Origin: Bacteroidota bacterium | GTDB lineage: Bacteria > Bacteroidota > Bacteroidia > B-17B0 > Aurantibacillaceae | Direction: 5' to 3' | Length of the DNA: 64,000 nucleotides | NCBI GenBank assembly: GCA_021156365.1 | Contig: JAJNDK010000006.1 | Span: forward strand, 310,001 to 374,000 | Part shown: in pieces, positions 51,801-61,167 of the stretch | How the letters are laid out: the number at the start of each line of letters is the position of its first letter | How positions within the stretch are numbered: the first letter of the stretch is position 1 | Notes under the pieces: generated by a model | Told to the model about the DNA's origin: nothing | Databases searched by the model: none | Seen by the model: only the letters and a program-made list of their open reading frames with translations | Position numbers and translations under genes: made by a program

Positions 51801-51880
51801 CCCTCTCCCATGGGGAGAGGGTACACACGGGGCCGTAGCTTCGGGAGAAGATGTTGATTGGCTTTGTGGTTGTAGTGTGT
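51801..51880 (+). repeat. Dispersed intergenic repeat, diverged copy
   Basis: It begins with the hairpin CCCTCTCCCATGGGGAGAGGG, followed by TACACACGGGGCCGTAGCTTCG and GGCTTTGTGGTTGTAGTGTG. The order matches that of the array near 50.5 kb. Confidence 0.7.
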
Positions 51881-51916
51881 AAATGTTGGGAGTACTATAT
51901 ATTCTTAAATTGTATC

Positions 51917-51966
51917 CACGGGGAACACACGGGGCTGCGGCTTCGAAAGAAAATGTTGGTTGGCTT
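51917..51966 (+). repeat. Dispersed intergenic repeat, short copy
   Basis: It holds GGGAACACACGGGGCTGCGG and AAAATGTTGGTTGGCTT, the second half of the repeat, without the first hairpin arm. Confidence 0.65.
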
Positions 51967-51970
51967 ATCA

Positions 51971-52000
51971 TAAAAAAACACGCCCCTTGCGAAGCGTGTT
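51971..52000 (-). terminator. Terminator of the RNase Y gene
   Basis: On the reverse strand AACACGC (from 52000) pairs with GCGTGTT (to 51978), then a run of seven T follows. It lies 24 bases past the rny stop codon. Confidence 0.85.
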
Positions 52001-52023
52001 CCTTATTAAATATGTAGTACGAT

Positions 52024-53577
52024 TTACTTCGCGTAGCTGGTAGCTCTTGTTTCCCTGATCACGGTTACTTTGATCTGGCCCGGGTAGGTCATCTCGGTCT
52101 GGATCTTCTGGGAGATATCGAAGGCTAATTTCTCTGCTGTCTGGTCGTTTACTTTTTCGCTGGCAACGATCACACGAAGCTCACGGCCTGCCTGGATAGC
52201 GTAGGTTTTTTCCACACCCTGGTAAGACATCGCCAGGTTCTCCAGATCTTTCAGACGTTTCATGTATTGTTCTGCAACCTCACGGCGTGCTCCCGGACGT
52301 GCACCGCTGATGGCATCACATACCTGCACGATAGGAGAGATCAAAGATGTCATTTCGATCTCGTCGTGATGGGCTCCGATGGCATTGCACACTTCGGGTT
52401 TCTCTTTGTATTTTTCTGCCAGCTTCATACCGAGGATAGCATGCGGCAATTCCGGTTCTTCATCCGGCACTTTACCAATATCGTGTAAGAGACCTGCACG
52501 TTTCGCTACTTTCGGGTTGAGGCCCAATTCAGCTGCCATGATCGCACAAAGATTTGCTACTTCGCGGCTATGCTGCAATAAATTCTGTCCGTAAGAGGAG
52601 CGGTATTTCATACGGCCTACCATGCGGATCAGCTCCGGGTGCAGACCATGGATACCAAGATCGATACAGGTACGTTTTCCTGTTTCGATGATCTCTTCTT
52701 CCAATTGTTTTTTTACTTTCTCCACTACTTCTTCAATACGTGCCGGGTGAATACGTCCGTCGGTTACCAGCATATGCAGGGCCAGACGTGCGATCTCACG
52801 ACGGATCGGATCGAAGCAGGAAAAGATGATCGCTTCCGGGGTGTCATCCACGATCACTTCGACACCGGTGGCGGCTTCGAATGCACGGATGTTACGTCCT
52901 TCACGTCCGATGATGCGTCCTTTTACTTCGTCGTTCTCAATATTAAATACGGTTACGGAATTTTCGACTGCCTGTTCGGTAGCTACACGCTGAATGGTCT
53001 GGATAACGATCTTCTTCGCTTCTTTATTGGCAGTGAGCTTTGCTTCATCCATGATGTCTTTTACATAGGACATGGCTTCTGTTTTAGCTTCTGCTTTCAC
53101 TGTTTCCACTAATTGTGCTTTGGCATCGTCTGCTTTGAGCCCGGAAATTACTTCGAGCTGCTCGACATGACGTCTGTGGGATTTATCGAGGTCTTCCTGT
53201 TTCTTCGCATTGAGCTCCAGCTGATGTGTTAACTGTTGCTTAAGGGCATCGATATCGGTGGATTTGCGCTGGGTTTCTTCGATCTTTTTCGATAGCTCCT
53301 GGTCTTTTTGTTTGATGCGCTGTTCGTTCTTAACGATCTCATTGTTCTTTTGAGCAACGGATTTGTCATGTTCTGCTTTCAGCTGCAGGAATTTTTCTTT
53401 AGCCTGGAGGATCTTCTCCTGTTTGATGGCTTCGTTCTTGAGCTCTGCTTCTTTTAGGAGGTTGTCTTTTTCAAGGACGGCGCTTTTGTTGAGCCTTGAA
53501 TTGGAGAGTATAAATCCGGCGATGACTCCTCCTATGAGGGCTACACCGATACATATGATAGCTATTATCAGGTCCAT
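52024..53577 (-). CDS. rny: Ribonuclease Y
   Basis: This 517-residue endoribonuclease starts mRNA decay. It has an N-terminal membrane helix ([23 protein letters not shown]), a long coiled coil (about 30-190), a KH domain ([22 protein letters not shown] near 220) and an HD domain with [14 protein letters not shown] near 365. The C-terminus ([19 protein letters not shown]) is well conserved. Length is normal for the family. It is read in the same direction as zapA, with a 99-base gap without a clear RNA gene. Confidence 0.97.
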   Translation of the reverse strand: MDLIIAIICIGVALIGGVIAGFILSNSRLNKSAVLEKDNLLKEAELKNEAIKQEKILQAKEKFLQLKAEHDKSVAQKNNEIVKNEQRIKQKDQELSKKIEETQRKSTDIDALKQQLTHQLELNAKKQEDLDKSHRRHVEQLEVISGLKADDAKAQLVETVKAEAKTEAMSYVKDIMDEAKLTANKEAKKIVIQTIQRVATEQAVENSVTVFNIENDEVKGRIIGREGRNIRAFEAATGVEVIVDDTPEAIIFSCFDPIRREIARLALHMLVTDGRIHPARIEEVVEKVKKQLEEEIIETGKRTCIDLGIHGLHPELIRMVGRMKYRSSYGQNLLQHSREVANLCAIMAAELGLNPKVAKRAGLLHDIGKVPDEEPELPHAILGMKLAEKYKEKPEVCNAIGAHHDEIEMTSLISPIVQVCDAISGARPGARREVAEQYMKRLKDLENLAMSYQGVEKTYAIQAGRELRVIVASEKVNDQTAEKLAFDISQKIQTEMTYPGQIKVTVIRETRATSYAK

Positions 53578-53676
53578 TGGGTCTACGTTGTTTGTTTATA
53601 TATACAAAACGCATAAACATAACTGACACTATGGGCAGCATGCCTATGCGGGAAAATTCGTTTCTGTAAAAAGGAT

Positions 53677-53973
53677 CTAGCTTACTTTTTGCTGGTGTTG
53701 TTTCACCATTTCGGTGAGCTCTTCCAGCAGCGATTGTAGTTTATTGATCTCATCCGTTTTTTGGATGCTTTCTTTCATCAACTCACTGAGTGTTTGTAAA
53801 AACACCATCGCCAACACATCTTTTTTATCTTTTACCGGATACGTTTTCTCAAATCCGACAATTTTTTCTTTAATAAGTGCTGCGGCCTGCTCAATGATCC
53901 CTATATCCTCGTTTTTCACCGTGAGGGAATATTCGGCACCCGCAATTTCTATTTTAATAGAGGTTTCACTCAT
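53677..53973 (-). CDS. zapA: Cell division protein ZapA
   Basis: This 98-residue protein has the ZapA start SIKIEIAGAEYSLTVKNEDI, then EQAAALIKEKIVGFEKTYPV and DVLAMVFLQTLSELMKE, and a C-terminal coiled coil. ZapA cross-links FtsZ filaments at the division ring. It lies 30 bases after a long coiled-coil gene that may be its partner, and upstream of rny. This gene order is common in Bacteroidota. Confidence 0.92.
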   Translation of the reverse strand: MSETSIKIEIAGAEYSLTVKNEDIGIIEQAAALIKEKIVGFEKTYPVKDKKDVLAMVFLQTLSELMKESIQKTDEINKLQSLLEELTEMVKQHQQKVS

Positions 53974-54003
53974 TAAGTATAATAAATGCTGTAAATTAAT
54001 CCT

Positions 54004-55503
54004 TTATACACTGAGTAATGCAATACATTTGTCAATTTCCCGCACTAACTCATTGATTTTTAGTTTTAAGCTGGCTTTGTCCGAGCCCAATCCCAAAAAT
54101 GTTTCCGCTAATTTAGTCTGTTTATTTGTCTCTTCCAAGTTTTCTATCAGATTCTTTTGATTTTCAATTGTTTGTGTCAATTCTGAGCAACTGGATTGCA
54201 GTCTTTCGAGGGACAAATGCGCTTCTTCGTTCTCTGTTTGTAGCAGGGACTTTTCCTCGTTCAGGAGGTTGATCTGCTGGAGTAATTTATCGATAAAAAC
54301 CTCGTTATCGGATCCTGCATTTTCAGATCTGGTTTCCCCGGCAGCCATTGCCTGTTTTTCGAGGTCTTCCAGTTTGAGGAGTAAATTGTTTTTTTCAAAT
54401 TCGAGCGCCCCGATCTTTAGCCTGGAACCGGAGTTAAGCTCTTCTAAACTGTTTGTTAAGGAAATGATCTCTGCATTTAACATTCCTATCTGCGAAGTAT
54501 AGGATTCTTCATCCACATAGGGCTTGTTGTTCAGCTCGGAAATGATCCCGTTGAGTCTTTCTTTCTCTTCTTCCAGCGAGAGGATGATCTGTTCTTTGGA
54601 ACGCAGCTCGCTCAGTGAATCGGCAAATTCTTCGATCTGCAATTGCAGCTCATGTACTTTTGTCTGCAGGCTTTTTTGTTCTGCATACAGGTCTTCGTTC
54701 TCCAGTGTAAACGCTCCCATTTCGGCAATCAGCTCTGCATTGTCGTTCACCAGGAGATCTTTTTCCTCAATGAATTTATCTACCACAAAAGAGAATTCGT
54801 CTTCAATGGCTTTCAGGTTGTTTTCCAGCTGCGCTATTGTTGCATTTTGTGCCTGGATCAGCTCGATAGCCGTTTGCCTTTGTGCTTCTAATAAAATTAC
54901 CCTTGTTTTGGTGGATTCCAGTTCTTCGTTAAGTGAAGTGATGGATTCTTCTTTGGTAGAGGATTCGGAAAGATCGAAAGCGAGCTGTTTTTTCTCGGAA
55001 TCGATCGTTTTGAGTGTATCGCGCAGGTTTTGAATTTCTTTTTCCTGTTTTTCTTTCTGCGTGTTTTGTTCGTCGATATGAAAAATGAGCTCACGGATCT
55101 TTGCTGCAAAATGGGTATTCTCGATGCTGAGATTACCGGCTTCTTCTTTCATGCTGGTCAGCTGTTCCTGTGCTGATTGTAATTCGGAAGCGCTGTTCTG
55201 AAGTGCGGAGATCTCTGCGAGGTAATTGTCTTTGCTGGCTTCAAAAGCGTTCCTTTCTTCTTCGAGAGCGGCGCGCATTTTTTCCAGCTCCGCCTGCTGC
55301 GACAGGATATCACTTTCTTTTTCGGAAACGGCAGAGCGCAGGCTGAAGATCTCGGATTCTTTTTCCGCGATCACGCTTTGCGATTTCTGTGAATGCTCTG
55401 CATTCAGAAATACATTCCGGCGCATTTCCTGCAGCGAATGTCGATTGCTGAGGTCTTCGCTCAACAATTTCTCCAATTCTTGTTTTAGCTCAATATAGGA
55501 CAT
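54004..55503 (-). CDS. Long coiled-coil protein upstream of zapA
   Basis: This 499-residue protein is predicted to be almost wholly coiled coil (heptads from residue 1 to 470), starting MSYIELKQELEKLLSEDLSN and ending DKASLKLKINELVREIDKCI. No signal peptide or membrane helix is seen. No domain family was recognised. Given the place before zapA, it might act as a divisome linker like ZapB, but this is only an inference from position and shape. A near -7 box (TAATTTTA on the reverse strand) lies about 30 bases upstream. Confidence 0.75.
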   Translation of the reverse strand: MSYIELKQELEKLLSEDLSNRHSLQEMRRNVFLNAEHSQKSQSVIAEKESEIFSLRSAVSEKESDILSQQAELEKMRAALEEERNAFEASKDNYLAEISALQNSASELQSAQEQLTSMKEEAGNLSIENTHFAAKIRELIFHIDEQNTQKEKQEKEIQNLRDTLKTIDSEKKQLAFDLSESSTKEESITSLNEELESTKTRVILLEAQRQTAIELIQAQNATIAQLENNLKAIEDEFSFVVDKFIEEKDLLVNDNAELIAEMGAFTLENEDLYAEQKSLQTKVHELQLQIEEFADSLSELRSKEQIILSLEEEKERLNGIISELNNKPYVDEESYTSQIGMLNAEIISLTNSLEELNSGSRLKIGALEFEKNNLLLKLEDLEKQAMAAGETRSENAGSDNEVFIDKLLQQINLLNEEKSLLQTENEEAHLSLERLQSSCSELTQTIENQKNLIENLEETNKQTKLAETFLGLGSDKASLKLKINELVREIDKCIALLSV

Positions 55504-55615
55504 AATGATATATACCTGGTGTGAGGATAAAATTAGGGAATTGAAAAGGAGGTATTTGGAACTCAGGGCATTGTTATTAACACCGGGTTCTTAATTACTC
55601 GGGTTATATACAATA

Positions 55616-55659
55616 AAAACGCCCCGTTCTTCGACAAGCTCAGAATGACGGGGCGTTTT
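55616..55659. terminator. Terminator hairpin between the 1493-residue protein gene and the coiled-coil gene
   Basis: AAAACGCCCCGT pairs with ACGGGGCGTTTT. The loop carries TTCGACAAGCTCAGAATGA, close to a block of the repeat at 50.6 kb. T runs on both sides allow action in either direction. It lies 19 bases past the stop of the large secreted-protein gene. Confidence 0.8.
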
Positions 55660-55678
55660 CAATATAGGGTGGTGAATG

Positions 55679-58600
55679 CTATTCTTCTTCTTCTTTCTTC
55701 ACTTCTATTGTGAGTTTGGCATCTTTCAGGAATTTGTCTCTCATTTTAGGACCGGCGATGTTGTATTGGTACGCCGGACCTTTGTCCACATCCATTTTCC
55801 TGCTCTTAGGTTTTTCTTCTTTGATGATGGTGTTGAATTCCTGGTTGCTGGACACAACGCTCATTACGCCTTTGAAGTAGCTGAAATAGTACCAGGTGCT
55901 TTGATCGAGCTGCAGCAGGATGGTGAGCTTATCGCCGGATTTTTGTTTTTTGATCTGGACATATCCGTTCACATACCGGTAGTATTCGTTCTTGTAAACA
56001 CTGCCGATCCCTATTTTTCCATCGCTCAGGAACGATTTGCTGGCTTTGTCATACCGCATGTTAATATCGCCTATAAAGAAGGTTTTCTCCAGCTCATCCG
56101 GAAAACGTTTGAAGCCTCCGTTTAAGTTGAGATCGGAGATCGCTTTATCGCCTTTTTCCTGACCCAGGATCTCACGCAATCCTTTTTCAAAGCCTGGCTT
56201 ATCAAATTCCAACGCTGCCGAGCTGCCCATATATACTTCCATGTCGGTGAACATTTTTTTCATGGCCGATTTATTCATAAAGAAGTCAACCGTCATCATC
56301 AGGCTCAGTGAAGAAGAATCGTTCACGGTATAATGCGATGCGGAACCGGCAGTAACCACTTTCACCTGGCCGAAATCGGCACCGATATCCAGCAAGCCCT
56401 CACCATACACTATACAGTTGGTCGTATTCAGGCTCATGTAATTGCCCGGCAGGGAATTCTCCACTAATTTCTCTTTGCTCGAAATACGGTATTCGTTCGC
56501 CTCCTTATCATAGAACATAAAGCCGTCTGCGGAAATGATGTTCTTGTCTTTTCTACCGGGAACCGGCGAGATGAATGCGGAATATACTTTGGTAGAATCA
56601 TTGCTGTAGATAATGCCGGAGCCCACCTCGTTGTTGTTTACATCTTTCAGGTCTTTGGCAATAGGAATGTAAATCTCTTTCGGATCGATCTCTCCTGCAA
56701 ATTTCAGGTACGATTTACTCACACGTCCGCAATCATGAACGATCTTCGTTCCTCCGTCAAAGGTCAGGAACTGCTCGGATGCAAAGAGCTTCACCTTACC
56801 TGCAAAGCTGAAATACGGATTGAATTTGAAATTCTCAGCTTCCGTGATCGTGCCTTCGGATACTGTTTGCCCGGAAGTATCGGGTGTGATCTTCGCAAAC
56901 TTTATAAGGAAAGGGGAATTGTTCTCGTCATAGTAGGTATACTCTCCACTCGCCAGGTACGATTTTTTTCCATAGATATTCGCACGTACTTTTTTGATAT
57001 TGTGGAATTTGGTTACCGTGTTGGCAAGGATCACTGCATTCCGTAGTGTATCCATCACAGCCGATTTGTAGATGGTTACTTTACCGCTGTCAGGGAACAT
57101 ACGTGCATCCGCTACATTAATGAAGGGTACATTTTTACAACCGATGATGTATTTCCGCAGGTTATACGTTGCAGCAGGTGCAAAGAAACGAAGGGAATCC
57201 TGTTTCGGATGGATGGATATGAATTCAGGCCCTTCGAGATCGAGTGCATTTTCAGCCGCAGCCGCATCGATCTTTTTCTGATCATCACCTAACTGGATGT
57301 TCTCGCTGTCCATATACCATTTGAAACGGTCCATGTAGGCGATGTACTGGTTCTTATCGAAACGAACATAGGAACCGGCACCATTGCTGACGAACTGCCC
57401 CGTACGGTCTTCGAAGTTGATGGTTGCATTTACGTTTTCGGTAGAGAAGGTAAATCCTTCCTCTTCAAATGCCTTTAGATGGAAGTTGGCGGTATCGGAG
57501 AAGAATTTCTTTTGTTTGAAAAGGATCTTTTTGGACATAAGATCGGCGCGTTCAAAATCAACTTTCCCTTTTCCGTATAGCTCGGACGGCGAAAGATCGA
57601 AACGTCCCCTGAATTCTGCCTGTTTGTTGTAAGCGCTGAAGGGAGTGGTTTTATCCGAAGCCTGCATCAGATCTTTGTAAGGCATCCAGTGGATATACAC
57701 ATTTTCTCCGTGTGCCTGCGGAAATTCATCCGGCGAAGAAGTTTCCTTCACATCGAAATTCTGCGCGACGCCATTCATGGAATCCGGGAAGAAAATGAAA
57801 TCATCGGAATGTGTTACAGAAGGGCCGAAAGTGATATCACCGTCGGCACGCAGACCTTTGTTGCTTAAGCGGATCTCGTTCTCGAATTTTGCTTTTCCTC
57901 CATATACCTGGAATCCGCCGGGAGGCGTTTGCCGGATGAAACCAAGCGAGTAATCTTCCTGCAGTGTAAGCTTTTCCCTGAAAGTAGGGAAGATGTCGGC
58001 AGAGACGAACTCACCGTCGAAAATGAGGGCTTCGTTGCGGAAGTTATCCACGCTGTCGATCGTGTAAGGATCGAGCTTGAAATAGAATTTGTTTTTGTTA
58101 TACACACCGCGCTGAATACTTCTCTTGTCGTAGTACGCGTATGATTCCTTGAAACTTTTGAATATCGGGAAGCTCGGGGCTTTTTTCCAGCCGGCATGAT
58201 TGGTAGGCCCGTCCACGAGGAGCTCACCGTTCACATTCTCGATAACGGTCTGAACCCTTTTATAGCCGTAATTACCGTTGATATCCGGTTCGCGCGAATC
58301 TACATAGATCCTCAGGGAATCCACGTTTTTGAGGTCGATCTTATTCAGGTCATAATCATAGGTGAATTCTTTCCCGTGAAACTCAAATTTACCGGCAGCT
58401 ACCACACCTGAGAACAAACATTTTCTTCCTTTCTTTACCGTTACTTCCTGTTTGGCCGGGAATACAAATACCTGCTGGGTATCGCTCAGCAGGAGCTGCT
58501 TTACACCGCGTATCCGCAGGTCAAAATTATTATTCAGCAGGTTGAGCGTTGCATTGTAATTTCCGGGACTGGTGGAATGGAAGGTGATGATATCGTAATC

Positions 58601-60160
58601 TGCCTGTTTTTTATGGGCTTTGATATAACTGAATAATTTATCTTTTATGGTGACCTCATCTGTTTCCGTATTGAAGCTGATCAATCCGTACTGTGCTACT
58701 TTAAACAGTACCGGACGCAGATCTACTGCCAGCCACTTCATATAGATAGCGAGGTCTTTCGCAGTGAATATTTTTTGTTTTCCATTCGATTCATAATACT
58801 GGTTGATCTTGGAAATAGGGTTGACATCTCCTGCCGACAATTTTTCGTACCGGTCTGCTGTAAAGAAATCCTGCGATTCGAAATAGGCCTGCCCCTGGAA
58901 ATTGTTGGCAAGGAAGCCCATATCGATCTTTGCCGAATCGATCTTCCAGATCAGCTCTTCAAAATACATATCCAGCTTGTGATACGAATCGTAATACGGG
59001 CTTTTCTGCATCCCGTCGTCGGTGCGTAAAAGAGATACTTTGCGTTTATCGGCTTCGTATTTAAATGTAAGTCCCGGATGTATGATAGAATCCTTGTCGA
59101 TGAAGAATTTTACGGAGGCATTTTCAGAAGTGACCTTGTCCGTGCTCATGGCAAAGTTACGCGCGGTGAGCTGCAGGAAAACCTGGCCGCCTCTCCTGAA
59201 CAGGATCTTTGCCGGATTTTTGGAATCTCCGCTTCCTACGAATTTAGCTCCCCGCATGGAGAATCCGCCTTCATAATCAACATCTTTCAATACGTTCTTT
59301 ACCAAGATCCGTTTGGTGTAGGTATCAAACCGCGGATACGTATCGGTTTTGTTTTCCGTGATCACTTTATCAATTATTTTTCCTAATTGTGGTTTTTCAA
59401 AATAATCGGGATGGTGGAAAAACACTGAGTCGCAGGAGTAACCACCGCTTTTACAATCAATGCTTACTTTTTTCAGATCTACATATACATCGTCATCGAG
59501 GCCCGTTCTTTTCCAGGTGGTTTTCCCGCCTTTCCCTACGAACCTCCCGGAAGAAGGATAATAGGTTCCGATAATGTCGGTGATCTCCAGGGAGTCTTCC
59601 CGTGCATTGCGACACTTCAGTGTAAACTTCGGGAACACAACTTTTGGAACAGAGTCGTATGCAAAGGTATATTCACCTTCTACCGAATACCAATCGAAAG
59701 CCGGGGAGTGGAAAAATATATTGGCTTCAAAAAGATTCAGACTGGTCTCGAGCAATTCACCGAACGCTTTGTTGTTTTTAGCGGCGAGTGATTTTTCGAG
59801 GCAGGCCTGCCAGCTCAGGAAACCTTCACGGTCTTTACCGGCATCAATGTAATTGGCAACTGCGGTGAGATAATCACGGAAATACGGATAGGGCTTCAGT
59901 TTTTTTACCAGCATTTTGTTGCTGATCTCGTATACACTCTCTTTGTATTCTTTTGTAAAAGCAGGTGTTTTCCAGAACCTGCCAAAGTCCTCCACAAATT
60001 TCTTTGCTTCATCTTTATTGGCCGTGTTGTCCTGAAAATAAGCATCCAACTCCTTGATGTATTTCACCGAATCTTCGGAGAACGAAGTGAATTTTTGTGC
60101 TTTTGCCTGTATTGCAATAAAGGCGGCAAACAGAAAAACGATCTTTTTGAATTTAAACAT
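55679..60160 (-). CDS. Very large secreted protein of unknown function
   Basis: This 1493-residue protein has a signal peptide (FKKIVFLFAAFIAIQAKAQ). The N-terminal 200 residues are helical (VKYIKELDAYFQDNTANKDE); the rest is rich in beta strands with many short segments of the type YxVEGxxxF, GKGKVDFERADLMSKKI and FNPYFSFAGKVKLF. The end is very acidic (KKEEEE). No known family was recognised. The repeated beta plan might indicate a periplasmic or surface filament. It follows the transketolase C-subunit gene by 45 bases. Similar giants occur in Bacteroidota as conserved hypothetical proteins. Confidence 0.82.
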   Translation of the reverse strand: MFKFKKIVFLFAAFIAIQAKAQKFTSFSEDSVKYIKELDAYFQDNTANKDEAKKFVEDFGRFWKTPAFTKEYKESVYEISNKMLVKKLKPYPYFRDYLTAVANYIDAGKDREGFLSWQACLEKSLAAKNNKAFGELLETSLNLFEANIFFHSPAFDWYSVEGEYTFAYDSVPKVVFPKFTLKCRNAREDSLEITDIIGTYYPSSGRFVGKGGKTTWKRTGLDDDVYVDLKKVSIDCKSGGYSCDSVFFHHPDYFEKPQLGKIIDKVITENKTDTYPRFDTYTKRILVKNVLKDVDYEGGFSMRGAKFVGSGDSKNPAKILFRRGGQVFLQLTARNFAMSTDKVTSENASVKFFIDKDSIIHPGLTFKYEADKRKVSLLRTDDGMQKSPYYDSYHKLDMYFEELIWKIDSAKIDMGFLANNFQGQAYFESQDFFTADRYEKLSAGDVNPISKINQYYESNGKQKIFTAKDLAIYMKWLAVDLRPVLFKVAQYGLISFNTETDEVTIKDKLFSYIKAHKKQADYDIITFHSTSPGNYNATLNLLNNNFDLRIRGVKQLLLSDTQQVFVFPAKQEVTVKKGRKCLFSGVVAAGKFEFHGKEFTYDYDLNKIDLKNVDSLRIYVDSREPDINGNYGYKRVQTVIENVNGELLVDGPTNHAGWKKAPSFPIFKSFKESYAYYDKRSIQRGVYNKNKFYFKLDPYTIDSVDNFRNEALIFDGEFVSADIFPTFREKLTLQEDYSLGFIRQTPPGGFQVYGGKAKFENEIRLSNKGLRADGDITFGPSVTHSDDFIFFPDSMNGVAQNFDVKETSSPDEFPQAHGENVYIHWMPYKDLMQASDKTTPFSAYNKQAEFRGRFDLSPSELYGKGKVDFERADLMSKKILFKQKKFFSDTANFHLKAFEEEGFTFSTENVNATINFEDRTGQFVSNGAGSYVRFDKNQYIAYMDRFKWYMDSENIQLGDDQKKIDAAAAENALDLEGPEFISIHPKQDSLRFFAPAATYNLRKYIIGCKNVPFINVADARMFPDSGKVTIYKSAVMDTLRNAVILANTVTKFHNIKKVRANIYGKKSYLASGEYTYYDENNSPFLIKFAKITPDTSGQTVSEGTITEAENFKFNPYFSFAGKVKLFASEQFLTFDGGTKIVHDCGRVSKSYLKFAGEIDPKEIYIPIAKDLKDVNNNEVGSGIIYSNDSTKVYSAFISPVPGRKDKNIISADGFMFYDKEANEYRISSKEKLVENSLPGNYMSLNTTNCIVYGEGLLDIGADFGQVKVVTAGSASHYTVNDSSSLSLMMTVDFFMNKSAMKKMFTDMEVYMGSSAALEFDKPGFEKGLREILGQEKGDKAISDLNLNGGFKRFPDELEKTFFIGDINMRYDKASKSFLSDGKIGIGSVYKNEYYRYVNGYVQIKKQKSGDKLTILLQLDQSTWYYFSYFKGVMSVVSSNQEFNTIIKEEKPKSRKMDVDKGPAYQYNIAGPKMRDKFLKDAKLTIEVKKEEEE

Positions 60161-60205
60161 GATGCTGATCTTTTAAGAATTTGAAAATTTCCTCTGGTCC
60201 TGCTT

Positions 60206-61162
60206 TCAGGATTTCCTGTTGAATACTTTGAGCGCTGCTTCCACAATGTTCTCCGTTTCCAGCCCATATTTTCTCAGCAGCTCATCCGGAGTTCCGCTTT
60301 CGCCGAAGCTGTCGTTCACTGCCACGTATTCCTGCGGGTATGGATTGTTGCGTGCAAGCAGCTGTGCAATACTGTCGCCAAGGCCTCCGTGCATCTGGTG
60401 CTCTTCTGCCGTTACCACACAGCGCGTGCGGCTAAGAGATTCCAGTACAGCTCCCTCATCCAGCGGTTTGATGGTATGGATATTTATTACATCGGCATTG
60501 ATCCCTTTTTCTGCAAGGATCTCCGCAGCCTGGATGGCTTTCCATACAAGGTGTCCCGTAGCAAAAATGGAAACGTCGTGTCCGTGGATCAGATGTACTG
60601 CTTTACCTATCTCAAAAGTCTGATCGGCGGGAGTAAAGTTAGGGACTGCCGGTCTTCCGAAACGCAGGTACACAGGTCCTTTGTAATCCGCGATAGCCAT
60701 CGTGGCTGCTTTGGTCTGGTTGTAATCACATGGATTGATCACGACCATGCCCGGCAACATTTTCATCAGGCCAATGTCTTCGAGGATCTGGTGTGTAGCT
60801 CCGTCCTCACCAAGTGTAAGTCCCGCATGGGATGCACAGATCTTTACATTTTTCCCGCTGTAAGCAACGGATTGGCGGATCTGATCATATACACGTCCGG
60901 TACTGAAATTAGCAAAAGTACCCGTGAAGGGGATCTTTCCACCGATGGTTAAACCGGCCGCAATACCGATCATGTTTGCTTCGGCAATACCTACCTGTAC
61001 AAAACGTTCCGGGAATTCTTTCTGGAATGCATCCATTTTCAGGGAACCGGTAAGGTCGGCACACAAGGCCACCACATTCGGATTTTTTTTGCCCAGTTCA
61101 GAAAGTCCTGCGCCAAAACCGGAGCGCGTATCTTTTTTTTCAGTGAAGGTGTATTTTTTCAT
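60206..61162 (-). CDS. Transketolase, C-terminal subunit
   Basis: This 318-residue protein has the pyrimidine-binding and C-terminal domains of transketolase: [40 protein letters not shown] (with the catalytic Glu), [32 protein letters not shown] and [20 protein letters not shown]. It needs the N-terminal subunit encoded near 63 kb. Together they transfer two-carbon units in the pentose phosphate pathway. A VWA gene lies between the two. The gap to it is 5 bases. Confidence 0.93.
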   Translation of the reverse strand: MKKYTFTEKKDTRSGFGAGLSELGKKNPNVVALCADLTGSLKMDAFQKEFPERFVQVGIAEANMIGIAAGLTIGGKIPFTGTFANFSTGRVYDQIRQSVAYSGKNVKICASHAGLTLGEDGATHQILEDIGLMKMLPGMVVINPCDYNQTKAATMAIADYKGPVYLRFGRPAVPNFTPADQTFEIGKAVHLIHGHDVSIFATGHLVWKAIQAAEILAEKGINADVINIHTIKPLDEGAVLESLSRTRCVVTAEEHQMHGGLGDSIAQLLARNNPYPQEYVAVNDSFGESGTPDELLRKYGLETENIVEAALKVFNRKS

Positions 61163-61167
61163 AATGC

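Noticed and set aside
53578-53676. Possible 6S RNA between zapA and rny
   Set aside because: The gap is only 99 bases, too short for 6S RNA, and no long closing stem was seen.
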